A stretch of DNA of 53,143 bases from NCBI GenBank assembly GCA_046481785.1, contig JAWOJF010000170.1, positions 1-53,143 of the forward strand, read 5' to 3'. Positions 36,700-45,679 of the stretch are shown piece by piece. Positions within the stretch are counted from its first letter, which is position 1. Each line of letters begins with the position of its first letter. Position numbers and translations under genes: made by a program. Source of the DNA: JAWOJF01 sp046481785 (GTDB lineage Bacteria > Bacteroidota > Ignavibacteria > Ignavibacteriales > Ignavibacteriaceae). The notes below the pieces were generated by a model, which ran no database searches, was not told where the DNA came from, and was given only the letters and a program-made list of their open reading frames with translations.

Positions 36700-38697
36700 A
36701 TGAATTTAACACTCTTTGATTGGCTGATAGCATTGTTCTTTATATTAGTTTTATTTTTTGTAGTACGCTTAAGCAAAAAGCTGGTCCGTAGTGTATCTGA
36801 TTTTCTTTCAGCCGGAAGATCTGCCGGCAGGTATATGATTACAGTTTCACAGGGAATGGCAGCTATTGGAGCTATTACTATTGTCGGCCAATGGGAGATG
36901 AATTATGTAGCCGGGTTTGCATTACGATGGTGGGAATTTATAATGGCAGTCGTTCTCCTGGCAATAACAGTTTCGGGATGGGTAATATATAGATTCAGGC
37001 AAACCAGGGCTTTAACAATTGCCCAGTTTCTTGAAATGCGCTACAGCAAAAATTTCAGAGTGTTTGCCGGTATCCTGGCTTTTGTATCAGGCTTATTAAA
37101 CTTTGGAATCTTTCCCGCTGTAAGTGCCCGTTTTTTAATTTATTTCACCGGACTCCCTCTCTACTTTAATTTTGCAGGAATAGAGATTTCAACCTTTCCT
37201 ATGGTAATGGCTGGATTCCTGCTTATTTCACTTTATTTCGTTTTTGCCGGTGGACAAATAGCTGTTATCATAACAGAGTTTATCCAGGGTATTTTTTCAA
37301 ACTTCGCTTTCCTTGTAATAATTGTCTTCTGTATATTTTTTGTTAACTGGGATCAGATATTTGAGGCACTAACAACCGCCCCCCCAAATGCTTCTTTAAT
37401 TAATCCTTACAAGACAAGTGAAGTTCCTGATTTTAACTTCTGGTACTTCCTGATTAATGTAGTTGGAGTAATTTATGTGAAACTTTCCTGGCAGGGCACC
37501 CAGGGATTTAATTCGTCTGCTAAAAGTGCACATGAAGCAAAAATGGGAGAAGTACTTGGCAACTTACGTGATATTCCAAAATGGCTCTTCCTGGTCTTCA
37601 TCCCGATAATTGCTTATACAATTTTGCATCATTCCGATTTTTCTGCAATTGCAGATGGAGTTAATGCAACATTAACAGGAGTAGGCAACGATGCGGTTCA
37701 AAATCAATTAAGGATTCCGGTTGTCTTATCTAAAATACTGCCGGTTGGTTTAATGGGTGCCTTTATGGCGGTTATGCTTATGGCAACTATTGGAACTCAT
37801 AATTCTTACATGCACTCGTGGGGCAGTATATTTATACAGGATATAATAATGCCTTTCAGGAAACAGCCGTTTAAACCGGGGGTGCATTTGCGCGTACTAA
37901 GAATGGCAATATTAGGTGTTTGTATTTTTATTTTCTTCTTCAGCCTGTTCTTCCCAATGACAGATTATATCTTTCTTTATTTTGCAATAACTGCTGCAAT
38001 TTTTGTCGGTGGTTCCGGTGCAGTTATTATCGGCGGCCTATACTGGAAGAGGGGAACTACTACAGCAGCATGGAGTACTTTAATTGTTGGATCAGTTGTT
38101 TCTGTAACAGGTATTATTCTTCAGCAAATTTTCCCCGACTTTCCTATTAATGGCCAATATTTCTGGGCAATTTCTATGGGCTCCTCCATGCTGGTTTATG
38201 TGCTTGTTTCACTGCTTGGTAAACGGCAGGATTTTAATATGGATAAAATGCTGCACAGGGGTAAGTATGCCATTAAAGAAGAAACAGTTATTGTTGACCA
38301 GGTTCCTGTTAAAGGATTAAAAATGCTCGGTATGGGGAAAGAATTTACAAGGGGAGACAAGATCATTTATTTAACTGCTTATGTATGGACATTTGTTTGG
38401 GTTATTGTATTTATAGTAGGCACCATATATAATTTTGCAGGGGAGGTTTCAAATTCATCCTGGATGGCTTTCTGGAAAACATTTATTTTGATTAATCTTG
38501 CTGCATCATTCCTTGTGATAATATGGTTTACTATAGGTGGTATTAAAGATTTTAAGGATATGCTGTACAGGTTAAAAAATATGATCCGTGATCATACTGA
38601 TGATGGAAGTGTGAGAAAAGAAACTGATAAAGAAAAAAGTGAAGAAAAAAACCAGCCCCAAAATAGCCGGGATGATGTTCCCTTAATTGAACCATAA
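36700..38697 (+). CDS. sodium:solute symporter (SSS family)
   Basis: This is an inner-membrane importer of 665 residues with about thirteen to fourteen hydrophobic helices. SSS landmarks include SDFLSAGRSAGRYM near the N-terminus, TIAQFLEMRYSKNFR, and FIQGIFSNFAFL. A polar tail of about 40 residues (EKSEEKNQPQ) ends the protein. Members of this branch in glycan loci usually import mono- or small oligosaccharides with Na+. It is the only sugar-transporter candidate in the locus and the first gene of the plus-strand operon. It could carry Man-GlcNAc, chitobiose or fucosylated fragments to the cytoplasmic phosphorylases; the substrate is not determinable from sequence. Confidence 0.92.
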   Translation: MNLTLFDWLIALFFILVLFFVVRLSKKLVRSVSDFLSAGRSAGRYMITVSQGMAAIGAITIVGQWEMNYVAGFALRWWEFIMAVVLLAITVSGWVIYRFRQTRALTIAQFLEMRYSKNFRVFAGILAFVSGLLNFGIFPAVSARFLIYFTGLPLYFNFAGIEISTFPMVMAGFLLISLYFVFAGGQIAVIITEFIQGIFSNFAFLVIIVFCIFFVNWDQIFEALTTAPPNASLINPYKTSEVPDFNFWYFLINVVGVIYVKLSWQGTQGFNSSAKSAHEAKMGEVLGNLRDIPKWLFLVFIPIIAYTILHHSDFSAIADGVNATLTGVGNDAVQNQLRIPVVLSKILPVGLMGAFMAVMLMATIGTHNSYMHSWGSIFIQDIIMPFRKQPFKPGVHLRVLRMAILGVCIFIFFFSLFFPMTDYIFLYFAITAAIFVGGSGAVIIGGLYWKRGTTTAAWSTLIVGSVVSVTGIILQQIFPDFPINGQYFWAISMGSSMLVYVLVSLLGKRQDFNMDKMLHRGKYAIKEETVIVDQVPVKGLKMLGMGKEFTRGDKIIYLTAYVWTFVWVIVFIVGTIYNFAGEVSNSSWMAFWKTFILINLAASFLVIIWFTIGGIKDFKDMLYRLKNMIRDHTDDGSVRKETDKEKSEEKNQPQNSRDDVPLIEP

Positions 38698-38717
38698 AAG
38701 ATTAAAAGAGGAGTGAT

Positions 38718-41219
38718 ATGTTCAGATCTGTTTTTATATCATTATTAATAGCATCTTTTATTTTTTTTACTGATGCTGACTGCCAAATACTCGATTCTGT
38801 TGTTCTTAAAGATGGACTGATGATAAAATTAAGTAGAGGAGACGGCGGAATTATTTCACCAAATGCTGTGGCTGCTTTAATTGAAACCGGTGAATGGAGG
38901 GCTCCATCAGAGAATGAGGAATTAAAATATAACGGCAAATCAGCCGGAACCTGGAAGAAAATTCAGGCTAATGAAATTGGATGGATAAATGATGATTCTC
39001 TTTTTAATGCATATGTTTATTTCAATTACAGATCGGCTAAAGAAGAAATAATTCTTTTGGAGGGAATGGGACATTCTTCAGCTTATGTTAATGGAGTTCA
39101 GCGCTCAGGTAATCCTTATGCTTACAGGGATATTTATGATGAATGGGAACCGAGATTCGATTATTCGCTTATACCTGTGAAAGTAAATGAGGGGGATAAT
39201 GACCTGGTTTTTGAATGTAACCGTGCGGGCCTCCTTAAGGTAAAAATAAATTCAGTTAAAGAAGGATTATTATTTAATACCCGTGATTTAACTCTTCCTG
39301 ATCTTATAGTAAATGAAACTGCAGATACTTACGGCGCTATCCCTGTTATAAATGCAAGTGAAAACACTTACAGTGATCTTTCTATTAAAACATGGATTGA
39401 GGGGTCTGAACCTGCCTATTACCCGGTTAATCAGGTTCACCCTCTATCTATATATAAAACTCCTTTTTATATCAAACTTCCTGCACAACAGAATCCTGGT
39501 GAAATAAAATTAAATGTTGAGCTTGTTAATAAAGGAAATTCAGAAGAAGAAATCCTGGTTTCATCGCAGGTTAAATTGCGTGTACTGAATCCGGGTGATA
39601 ATCATAAAGAGACTTTTATAAGCAGGATGGACGGAAGTGTACAATATTACGCTGTTAATCCTCCTATTGGATTAAAAGGGAAACCTGCTTTATTCCTTAG
39701 TCTTCACGGGGCAGGAGTAGAAGCTATAAATCAGGCCGGTGCTTACGCTCATAAGAATTGGGGTTATATTGTTGCTCCAACTAACAGAAGGCCTTATGGT
39801 TATAATTGGGAAAACTGGGGAAGGTTAGATGCTCTGGAAGTTTATGATATTGCCATGAATAAATTTGATATAGACAAAAACCGTGTTTATTTAACAGGGC
39901 ATTCTATGGGCGGGCATGGAACATGGCATGTAGGAATAAATTATTCTGATAAGTTTGCCGTCCTTGGACCAAGTGCAGGATGGATAAGTATCTGGGGTTA
40001 TAGAATAGGCCCAAAAGTAGATTCAACGGAAACCAGAAAGATGCTGCTTCGTTCCACAAAACATAGTGATACTTATGCTTTTACTACAAACTTAAGATCA
40101 AATGGAATTTATATTATTCACGGCAGCGATGATGATAACGTGCCCCCCTCGCAGGCAAAATCAATTATGGATAATCTCTCAAAGTTTCATAAAAATTTTG
40201 TATATCATGAAGAACCGGGAGTAGGACACTGGTGGAATAAATCGGATGAAATGGGGGATGACTGTGTTGACTGGATGCCGATGTTTGATTATTTCGCTCA
40301 TCATGCAGTTCCGGGAAATGAAAGAGTAAAGATGGTGGATTTTGTTACTGCAAACCCGGCTATCTCTTCAAAAAATTACTGGATTGAAATTATTAACCAG
40401 GTTGAACAGCAGAAGATGAGTGAAATTCAAATTCACCTGGAACCTTTTAACAGAAAATTTGTGGGTACAACCGAAAATATTGAAATGCTGGAAATTGATG
40501 CCTCTATGCTTTCAACAGAACAACCTGTTTCTGTCGTTCTGGATGATCAGTTGGTTTCAGGAATAGATATTTCAAAAAATTCTAAGATATCACTTAAAAG
40601 AATTTCAGGTAATTGGCAGGTAAGTGATAAATTCAAAAAAGAAAATAAAAACCCTGTCCGCCTTGGCAACTTTAGAGAAGCACTTAATTATGATGTCTTA
40701 TTTGTATATGGCACTAATGGAGATAAAGAAGAAAATATCTGGGCTTATGAAAAAGCAAGAACTGATGCCGAGAAGATCTGGTACCAGGGAAATGGTTCTG
40801 TAGAAATAATTAAGGATGAGGACTTTGATCCGGCAAAATATAAAGATAGAAGTGTAGTTCTCTTCGGCAATTCTGAAACTAATTCTGCATGGAAGTTACT
40901 TTTAAAAGATTCTCCTGTTCAGATTGATGATAATAAAATAAAAATTGGCAGTAAAGAATTTAAGGGAGATGATTTGGCCTGTTTGATGATAAGGCCGAGA
41001 ACTGATAGTGACTTTGCAAGTGTTGGTGTTGTTTCCGGAACCGGAATTAAAGGTATGAAAATGGCCAACCTGGCTCCATACTCTCATCCATATGTTAGTC
41101 TGCCTGATGTTACTATATATGATTCAGGAATTTTACAATCAGATGAAGAAGGTGTAAAATTTACGGGGTATTTTGGAAATGACTGGAGCCTTGAAAAAGG
41201 TGAATTTATCAGTAAATAA
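38718..41219 (+). CDS. secreted alpha/beta hydrolase (prolyl-oligopeptidase-like esterase or peptidase)
   Basis: This 833-residue protein has a signal peptide (FISLLIASFIFFTDADC). The N-terminal half (about 25-310) is beta-rich and not recognised; it may help bind substrate. The alpha/beta-hydrolase core (about 320-530) has SLHGAG, the nucleophile elbow LTGHSMGGHGTW (S396), the acid in HGSDDDNVPP (D471 or nearby) and PGVGHWW (H504). A C-terminal region of about 300 residues is also unassigned. GAGGAGTGAT gives a strong ribosome site, 20 bases after the symporter. In this context it could remove acyl groups from glycans, or degrade the peptide part of glycoproteins; sequence does not decide. 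It is followed 26 bases later by GH92. Confidence 0.8.
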   Translation: MFRSVFISLLIASFIFFTDADCQILDSVVLKDGLMIKLSRGDGGIISPNAVAALIETGEWRAPSENEELKYNGKSAGTWKKIQANEIGWINDDSLFNAYVYFNYRSAKEEIILLEGMGHSSAYVNGVQRSGNPYAYRDIYDEWEPRFDYSLIPVKVNEGDNDLVFECNRAGLLKVKINSVKEGLLFNTRDLTLPDLIVNETADTYGAIPVINASENTYSDLSIKTWIEGSEPAYYPVNQVHPLSIYKTPFYIKLPAQQNPGEIKLNVELVNKGNSEEEILVSSQVKLRVLNPGDNHKETFISRMDGSVQYYAVNPPIGLKGKPALFLSLHGAGVEAINQAGAYAHKNWGYIVAPTNRRPYGYNWENWGRLDALEVYDIAMNKFDIDKNRVYLTGHSMGGHGTWHVGINYSDKFAVLGPSAGWISIWGYRIGPKVDSTETRKMLLRSTKHSDTYAFTTNLRSNGIYIIHGSDDDNVPPSQAKSIMDNLSKFHKNFVYHEEPGVGHWWNKSDEMGDDCVDWMPMFDYFAHHAVPGNERVKMVDFVTANPAISSKNYWIEIINQVEQQKMSEIQIHLEPFNRKFVGTTENIEMLEIDASMLSTEQPVSVVLDDQLVSGIDISKNSKISLKRISGNWQVSDKFKKENKNPVRLGNFREALNYDVLFVYGTNGDKEENIWAYEKARTDAEKIWYQGNGSVEIIKDEDFDPAKYKDRSVVLFGNSETNSAWKLLLKDSPVQIDDNKIKIGSKEFKGDDLACLMIRPRTDSDFASVGVVSGTGIKGMKMANLAPYSHPYVSLPDVTIYDSGILQSDEEGVKFTGYFGNDWSLEKGEFISK

Positions 41220-41245
41220 TTTATAAAAGGCGAAGAAAGGTTAAT

Positions 41246-44218
41246 ATGAAACATGTTTTTTTAGATAAAATTTTTTTTACCGTCTGTTTACTGATTGTAT
41301 TTGTAGGTGTTTTTAATATGGGAATTTCAGCACAGGAAAAGCTTGTAAAGTACGTTGATCCGTTTGTTGGTACAGGAGGGCACGGGCATACATACCCGGG
41401 AGCTTCTCTTCCCTTTGGCATGGTGCAGCTTAGCCCTGATACTGATATCATTGGGTGGGACTGGTGTTCCGGCTATCATTATTCTGATAGTTCTATAATG
41501 GGGTTTAGCCATACCCACCTTAGCGGTACAGGGGCTTCAGATTACGGTGATATTCTTTTTATGCCATCTGCGGGAGAGTTAAAAACCGAACCCGGCTCAA
41601 AAGATATTCCCGGATCAGGTTACCGTTCAAAATTCAGCCATAAAAATGAAACCGCTTCACCCGGATATTATTCTGTTCTTCTTGATGATTTTAATATAAA
41701 AGCCGAACTGACCGTTACCCGGCGTGCCGGTTTTCATAAATATACCTTTCCCAAATCAGAATCTTCCCGCATCATTATTGATCTTGTACATGGTATTCAT
41801 GATAAAGCACGGGATGCCGAAATTAAAATCATTGATAATAAAACCATTGAAGGTTACAGACGTTCTACCGGCTGGGCAAATAGTCATAGCGTTTACTTTT
41901 ATGCTGAGTTCTCTAAACCATTTAAATCTTTTGGAGTGGTTGAGAATGATAATATCTCTAAAGAAAAGAAAAGTGCAAAGGGGGAGCGTGTTAAAGCTTT
42001 TGTGGAATATACTACCGGTGAGAGTGAAGCTGTAATGGTAAAGGTAGGTATATCGCATACCAGTTTAGAAGGTGCAAAGAAAAATCTGGAAACTGAGATA
42101 ACAGACTGGGACTTTGAGAAAGTCAGAATGCAGGCAGAAGATGAATGGGAAAAAGAACTGTCTCTTATTTCAATTGAAGATAACAGTAGTAAAAATAAAA
42201 CAGTTTTTTATACGGCTTTATATCATTCCTTATTAGCCCCCAATACATTTTCAGATGTTGACAGAAATTATATAGGAATGGATAATAAGATTCATTCTGT
42301 CAATCAGGGAGAAATGTATACTGTTTTTTCCTTATGGGATACATTCCGGGCTGCTCATCCATTGTTCACTATTATTGATAAAAAAAGAGCTAATGATATG
42401 GTGGCAGCTCTTATTTCTAAATATGAAGAAAGCGGACTGCTCCCTGTCTGGGAACTTGCATCAAATGAAACCGGTACTATGATTGGTTATCATTCAATTC
42501 CTGTTATTACTGATGCTTATTTTAAAGGCATAAGAGATTATGATGTTGAAAAAGCTTATGAGGCAATGAAAAAAAGTGCTATGCAGGATCATCATGGCCT
42601 GGAGTATTATAAGGAAATGGGATACATTCCTTCCGACCTGGAACATGAAAGCGTTTCAAAGGTTCTTGAATATGCATATGATGATTGGTGCATTGCACAA
42701 ATGGCAAAGGATCTGGGCAAGGAAGAAGATTATAATTACTTTATAGAAAGAGCAAAATTTTATACTAACGTATATGATCCTTCTACCTCATTAATGAGAC
42801 CTAAAAAAAATGGTAAATGGTTTGAACCCTTCGATCCTTATGCCGTAAGCGGAAATTATACAGAGGCAAATGCATGGCAGTATAGTTTTTTTGTTCCCCA
42901 GGATGTTAATGGTTTAGTAAGGTTAATGGGGGGAGATGAAAACTTTGTTTCTAAATTAGATGAGTTATTTACAACAAACCCCGAATTAACAGGAAGGTTT
43001 CAGCCTGATATATCGGGATTGATAGGCCAGTATGCTCATGGAAATGAACCAAGTCATCATATGGCATATTTATATAATTATGCCGGAGTGCCATGGAAAA
43101 CTCAGCAAAGAGTTCATGAGGTATTAACTACTTTATATAGTGATCAGCCCGATGGCCTTTCGGGAAATGAAGACTGCGGGCAAATGTCTGCATGGTATGT
43201 TCTAAGCTCAATTGGTTTTTACCCTGTATGCCCCGGGGATAATAATTATATAATCGGTACTCCGCTTTTTGATAAAGTTGTAATAAATACAGGGGATGGA
43301 AAAAAGTTTACTGTTACAGCAGACAATCTTTCTGATAAAAATATTTATATCCAATCAGCTAAACTTAATGGAAAAGAATATTCTTACTCATATATAAAGC
43401 ATTCAGACATAATAAGCGGTGGTGAATTGAGCTTTGAAATGGGGCCGGAACCATCTGAATGGGGATATGATGTTAAATACAGACCGGTATCTGAAATTGA
43501 TTTCTTTTCGGTGCCTGTTCCATTTATTACATCAGGTGAGAGAGTTTTTAGAGATTCATTTTATGTAACAATTTCTTCAGTTGATAATTCAACTGATATA
43601 TATTACACTATTGATGAATCGGATCCGGTGAAAAGTAAAAATCTTTACTCGGCTCCGGTGTTAATTAATAAATCATCGGTTTTAAAAGCCGTTTGTTACA
43701 AAAATGGAAAATACAGTAAGGTAGTTGAGGCAAGTTTTAATAAAGTTCCCCGGGAAAGAAGTGTAAAACTTGCATCAGGTTATAGTACATCTTATACCGG
43801 TGGAGGCGCTCTGGGCTTAATTGACGGCATTAAAGGAAAAGAAAATTTCCGTACAGATGCATGGCAGGGGTATGAGGGGGTTGATCTTGACGCTGTAGTT
43901 GACCTTGGTAATATTCAGAAAGTATCATCTATAAGTGTATCTTTTCTGCAAAATACCGGCTCATGGATTTTTTATCCCAAAGAAATTGAATTTTATATTT
44001 CAAAAGACGGAATAAACTTTTCCCGGGTTTATGAGACCAAAATCTTAGTTGATGAGAAAAACAAAGCGGATGGCATTAAGGATTTTGAGAAGAATTTAAA
44101 TGAAACCGAAACTCGTTTTGTAAGAGTTTTTGCTAAAAATGTTAGTGTAATTCCTGAATGGCATGTTGCTGAAGGGGGTAAAGCCTGGCTTTTTGTTGAT
44201 GAAATTTCTATAAAATAA
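41246..44218 (+). CDS. secreted GH92 alpha-mannosidase, multimodular
   Basis: GH92 enzymes are calcium-dependent inverting exo-alpha-mannosidases acting on N-glycans and yeast mannan. A signal peptide (to about residue 29) precedes the N-terminal beta-sandwich (YVDPFVGTGGHGHTYPGA) and the (alpha/alpha)6 domain with SLWDTFRAAHP, TEANAWQYSFFVPQD (E540, likely acid), HGNEPSHHMAYLYN and LSGNEDCGQMSAWYVLS (E642-D643, base region). After about residue 755 come a chitobiase-C-terminal-like domain (IYYTIDESDPV) and the shared C-terminal module (about 835-990, IPEWHVAEGGKAWLFVDEI). The linkage preference among alpha-1,2, 1,3 and 1,6 is not predicted. GAAAGG lies before the ATG; the ROK gene follows by 51 bases. 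Confidence 0.95.
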   Translation: MKHVFLDKIFFTVCLLIVFVGVFNMGISAQEKLVKYVDPFVGTGGHGHTYPGASLPFGMVQLSPDTDIIGWDWCSGYHYSDSSIMGFSHTHLSGTGASDYGDILFMPSAGELKTEPGSKDIPGSGYRSKFSHKNETASPGYYSVLLDDFNIKAELTVTRRAGFHKYTFPKSESSRIIIDLVHGIHDKARDAEIKIIDNKTIEGYRRSTGWANSHSVYFYAEFSKPFKSFGVVENDNISKEKKSAKGERVKAFVEYTTGESEAVMVKVGISHTSLEGAKKNLETEITDWDFEKVRMQAEDEWEKELSLISIEDNSSKNKTVFYTALYHSLLAPNTFSDVDRNYIGMDNKIHSVNQGEMYTVFSLWDTFRAAHPLFTIIDKKRANDMVAALISKYEESGLLPVWELASNETGTMIGYHSIPVITDAYFKGIRDYDVEKAYEAMKKSAMQDHHGLEYYKEMGYIPSDLEHESVSKVLEYAYDDWCIAQMAKDLGKEEDYNYFIERAKFYTNVYDPSTSLMRPKKNGKWFEPFDPYAVSGNYTEANAWQYSFFVPQDVNGLVRLMGGDENFVSKLDELFTTNPELTGRFQPDISGLIGQYAHGNEPSHHMAYLYNYAGVPWKTQQRVHEVLTTLYSDQPDGLSGNEDCGQMSAWYVLSSIGFYPVCPGDNNYIIGTPLFDKVVINTGDGKKFTVTADNLSDKNIYIQSAKLNGKEYSYSYIKHSDIISGGELSFEMGPEPSEWGYDVKYRPVSEIDFFSVPVPFITSGERVFRDSFYVTISSVDNSTDIYYTIDESDPVKSKNLYSAPVLINKSSVLKAVCYKNGKYSKVVEASFNKVPRERSVKLASGYSTSYTGGGALGLIDGIKGKENFRTDAWQGYEGVDLDAVVDLGNIQKVSSISVSFLQNTGSWIFYPKEIEFYISKDGINFSRVYETKILVDEKNKADGIKDFEKNLNETETRFVRVFAKNVSVIPEWHVAEGGKAWLFVDEISIK

Positions 44219-44269
44219 CAGTTTAATTAGAAAAAGTTATTTGTTAACTTTATGGTTTAATATTGTAAT

Positions 44270-45460
44270 ATGGTATACTTAATGGACGGGAAAAAATTAC
44301 TCTCATTTCATGCCAGGGTAGTTAAAGATATAAACGAGCAATTGGTACTAAAAATTATCCAGGAACATGAAGTAATTTCCAGTTCCGACCTTGTTAAAAT
44401 TACAGGTATGCGTCCCTCCACAATATTTAACATTTTAAAAGAACTGTCAGCAAAATCATTTGTTACTTTTTATGGAAAAGGGGAATCAACTAAAAAAGGC
44501 GGAAAGAAACCATTCATCTGGAATTTGAATAAGGACGCTGCTTGTGTTTTAGGATTAGATATTGAAGTCGGTGAAATGACATCTGTAGTGCTTGATTTTG
44601 GCGGAGGTATAATTGCCAAAAAAATTATGAAACTTGAAATTGGACGTACCTCTGATGAATTAACAGCAAATATTATTAAAGTTATTAATGATGTTATTGA
44701 TGAAAATAATATTGACAGGGAAAAGATATTAGGTTTGGGGATTGCCTTCGCAGGAATAGTAGATACCAGGAATGGTATAGTTGCAATGTCCAGTGTTGTA
44801 CCCGAAATGAATTTGCCTCTCCTTGAGAAATTAAAAAGCTTACCATTTCCTGTTCTTATAGAAAATAATGCTAATGCTGCCGCAATAGGTTTCAAATGGA
44901 AAAGTGCGGATAAAAGAGCAAAAAACAGCCTTACTATTCTTGTTGAAATTAATAAAAATGTCAGCGGGCTTGGAATAGGAATAATAGTAGACGGGAAACT
45001 GTACCGCGGCGCTTCTTTCTGTGCAGGTGAACTGTACCCGCATTTACCTACTTTAAGAGAAATATTATCTACATTCAGAAGCAGGTTTAATGAAAGTGAA
45101 ATTTTAAAGAACTATACAACTTCTTTCGATTCTATAGATATTGAACTCCTCCTTAGTGCTGCAAAACAGGGGGACAAAATTGCCGAGCTTGTTTTTACTA
45201 TAATAGGAAATATTGTAGGCCAAACTATTGCTCCTGCTGTTGCCTTACTTAACCCTGATATACTAATAATTACCGGGGTTATTTCCGAACTGGAAAATCT
45301 TATTATAGATGCAATCCGGAAGGAAATTGAGATGCGTGTGGTTTCTCTTTCTAATAATGTCCTGGAAATAATGGTAGATAAACGTCATCATTATTCAGTT
45401 GCTGTTGGTGCAGCATCACTGATACTTGAAGACTTTTTCCGGATGCCGACTATTAAGTAA
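44270..45460 (+). CDS. ROK-family transcriptional regulator lacking the usual zinc motif
   Basis: An N-terminal winged helix-turn-helix (about 22-75, SSDLVKITGMRPSTIFNIL) is fused to a ROK domain with GLDIEVGE, GIGIAFAGIVD-like segment GLGIAFAGIVD and ENNANAAAIG. ROK repressors such as NagC, XylR and Mlc normally carry a CxCGxxGCxE zinc motif after the G-H of the sugar site; here the region reads CAGELYPHLPTLREI and no such cysteine cluster follows. Sugar or sugar-phosphate sensing is therefore likely, but zinc binding is not expected. It is the last gene of the symporter-hydrolase-GH92 run and faces the GH94 promoter region, so it is the best candidate for local control of this glycan locus. 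Start may be the ATG at 44270 or at 44282. Confidence 0.88.
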   Translation: MVYLMDGKKLLSFHARVVKDINEQLVLKIIQEHEVISSSDLVKITGMRPSTIFNILKELSAKSFVTFYGKGESTKKGGKKPFIWNLNKDAACVLGLDIEVGEMTSVVLDFGGGIIAKKIMKLEIGRTSDELTANIIKVINDVIDENNIDREKILGLGIAFAGIVDTRNGIVAMSSVVPEMNLPLLEKLKSLPFPVLIENNANAAAIGFKWKSADKRAKNSLTILVEINKNVSGLGIGIIVDGKLYRGASFCAGELYPHLPTLREILSTFRSRFNESEILKNYTTSFDSIDIELLLSAAKQGDKIAELVFTIIGNIVGQTIAPAVALLNPDILIITGVISELENLIIDAIRKEIEMRVVSLSNNVLEIMVDKRHHYSVAVGAASLILEDFFRMPTIK

Positions 45461-45618
45461 ACTCTTCATATTTACACTTCTTTTTTTAGCACATTTTCAA
45501 CGTAAATTTCTGTAGGAAATAAACTTCCTGCTGAATTATTGGCAAAACTTAATAAAATTATTCCTAAATGAACAATTTTGGTTGCCTTTTAATTCAGGAA
45601 AGTATAAATTGATTTAGT

Positions 45619-45626
45619 TAATTTTG
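45619..45626 (+). promoter_or_regulatory. candidate -7 box before the GH94 gene
   Basis: TAATTTTG matches the Bacteroidetes -7 consensus TAnnTTTG, 53 bases before the GH94 ATG in a 219-base gap. No matching -33 element is clear, so this is weak. Confidence 0.25.
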
Positions 45627-45679
45627 ATATAAAATAAACGTATCCTAAATTCGGCTCTTTTACTGTATGGAGAACTTAT

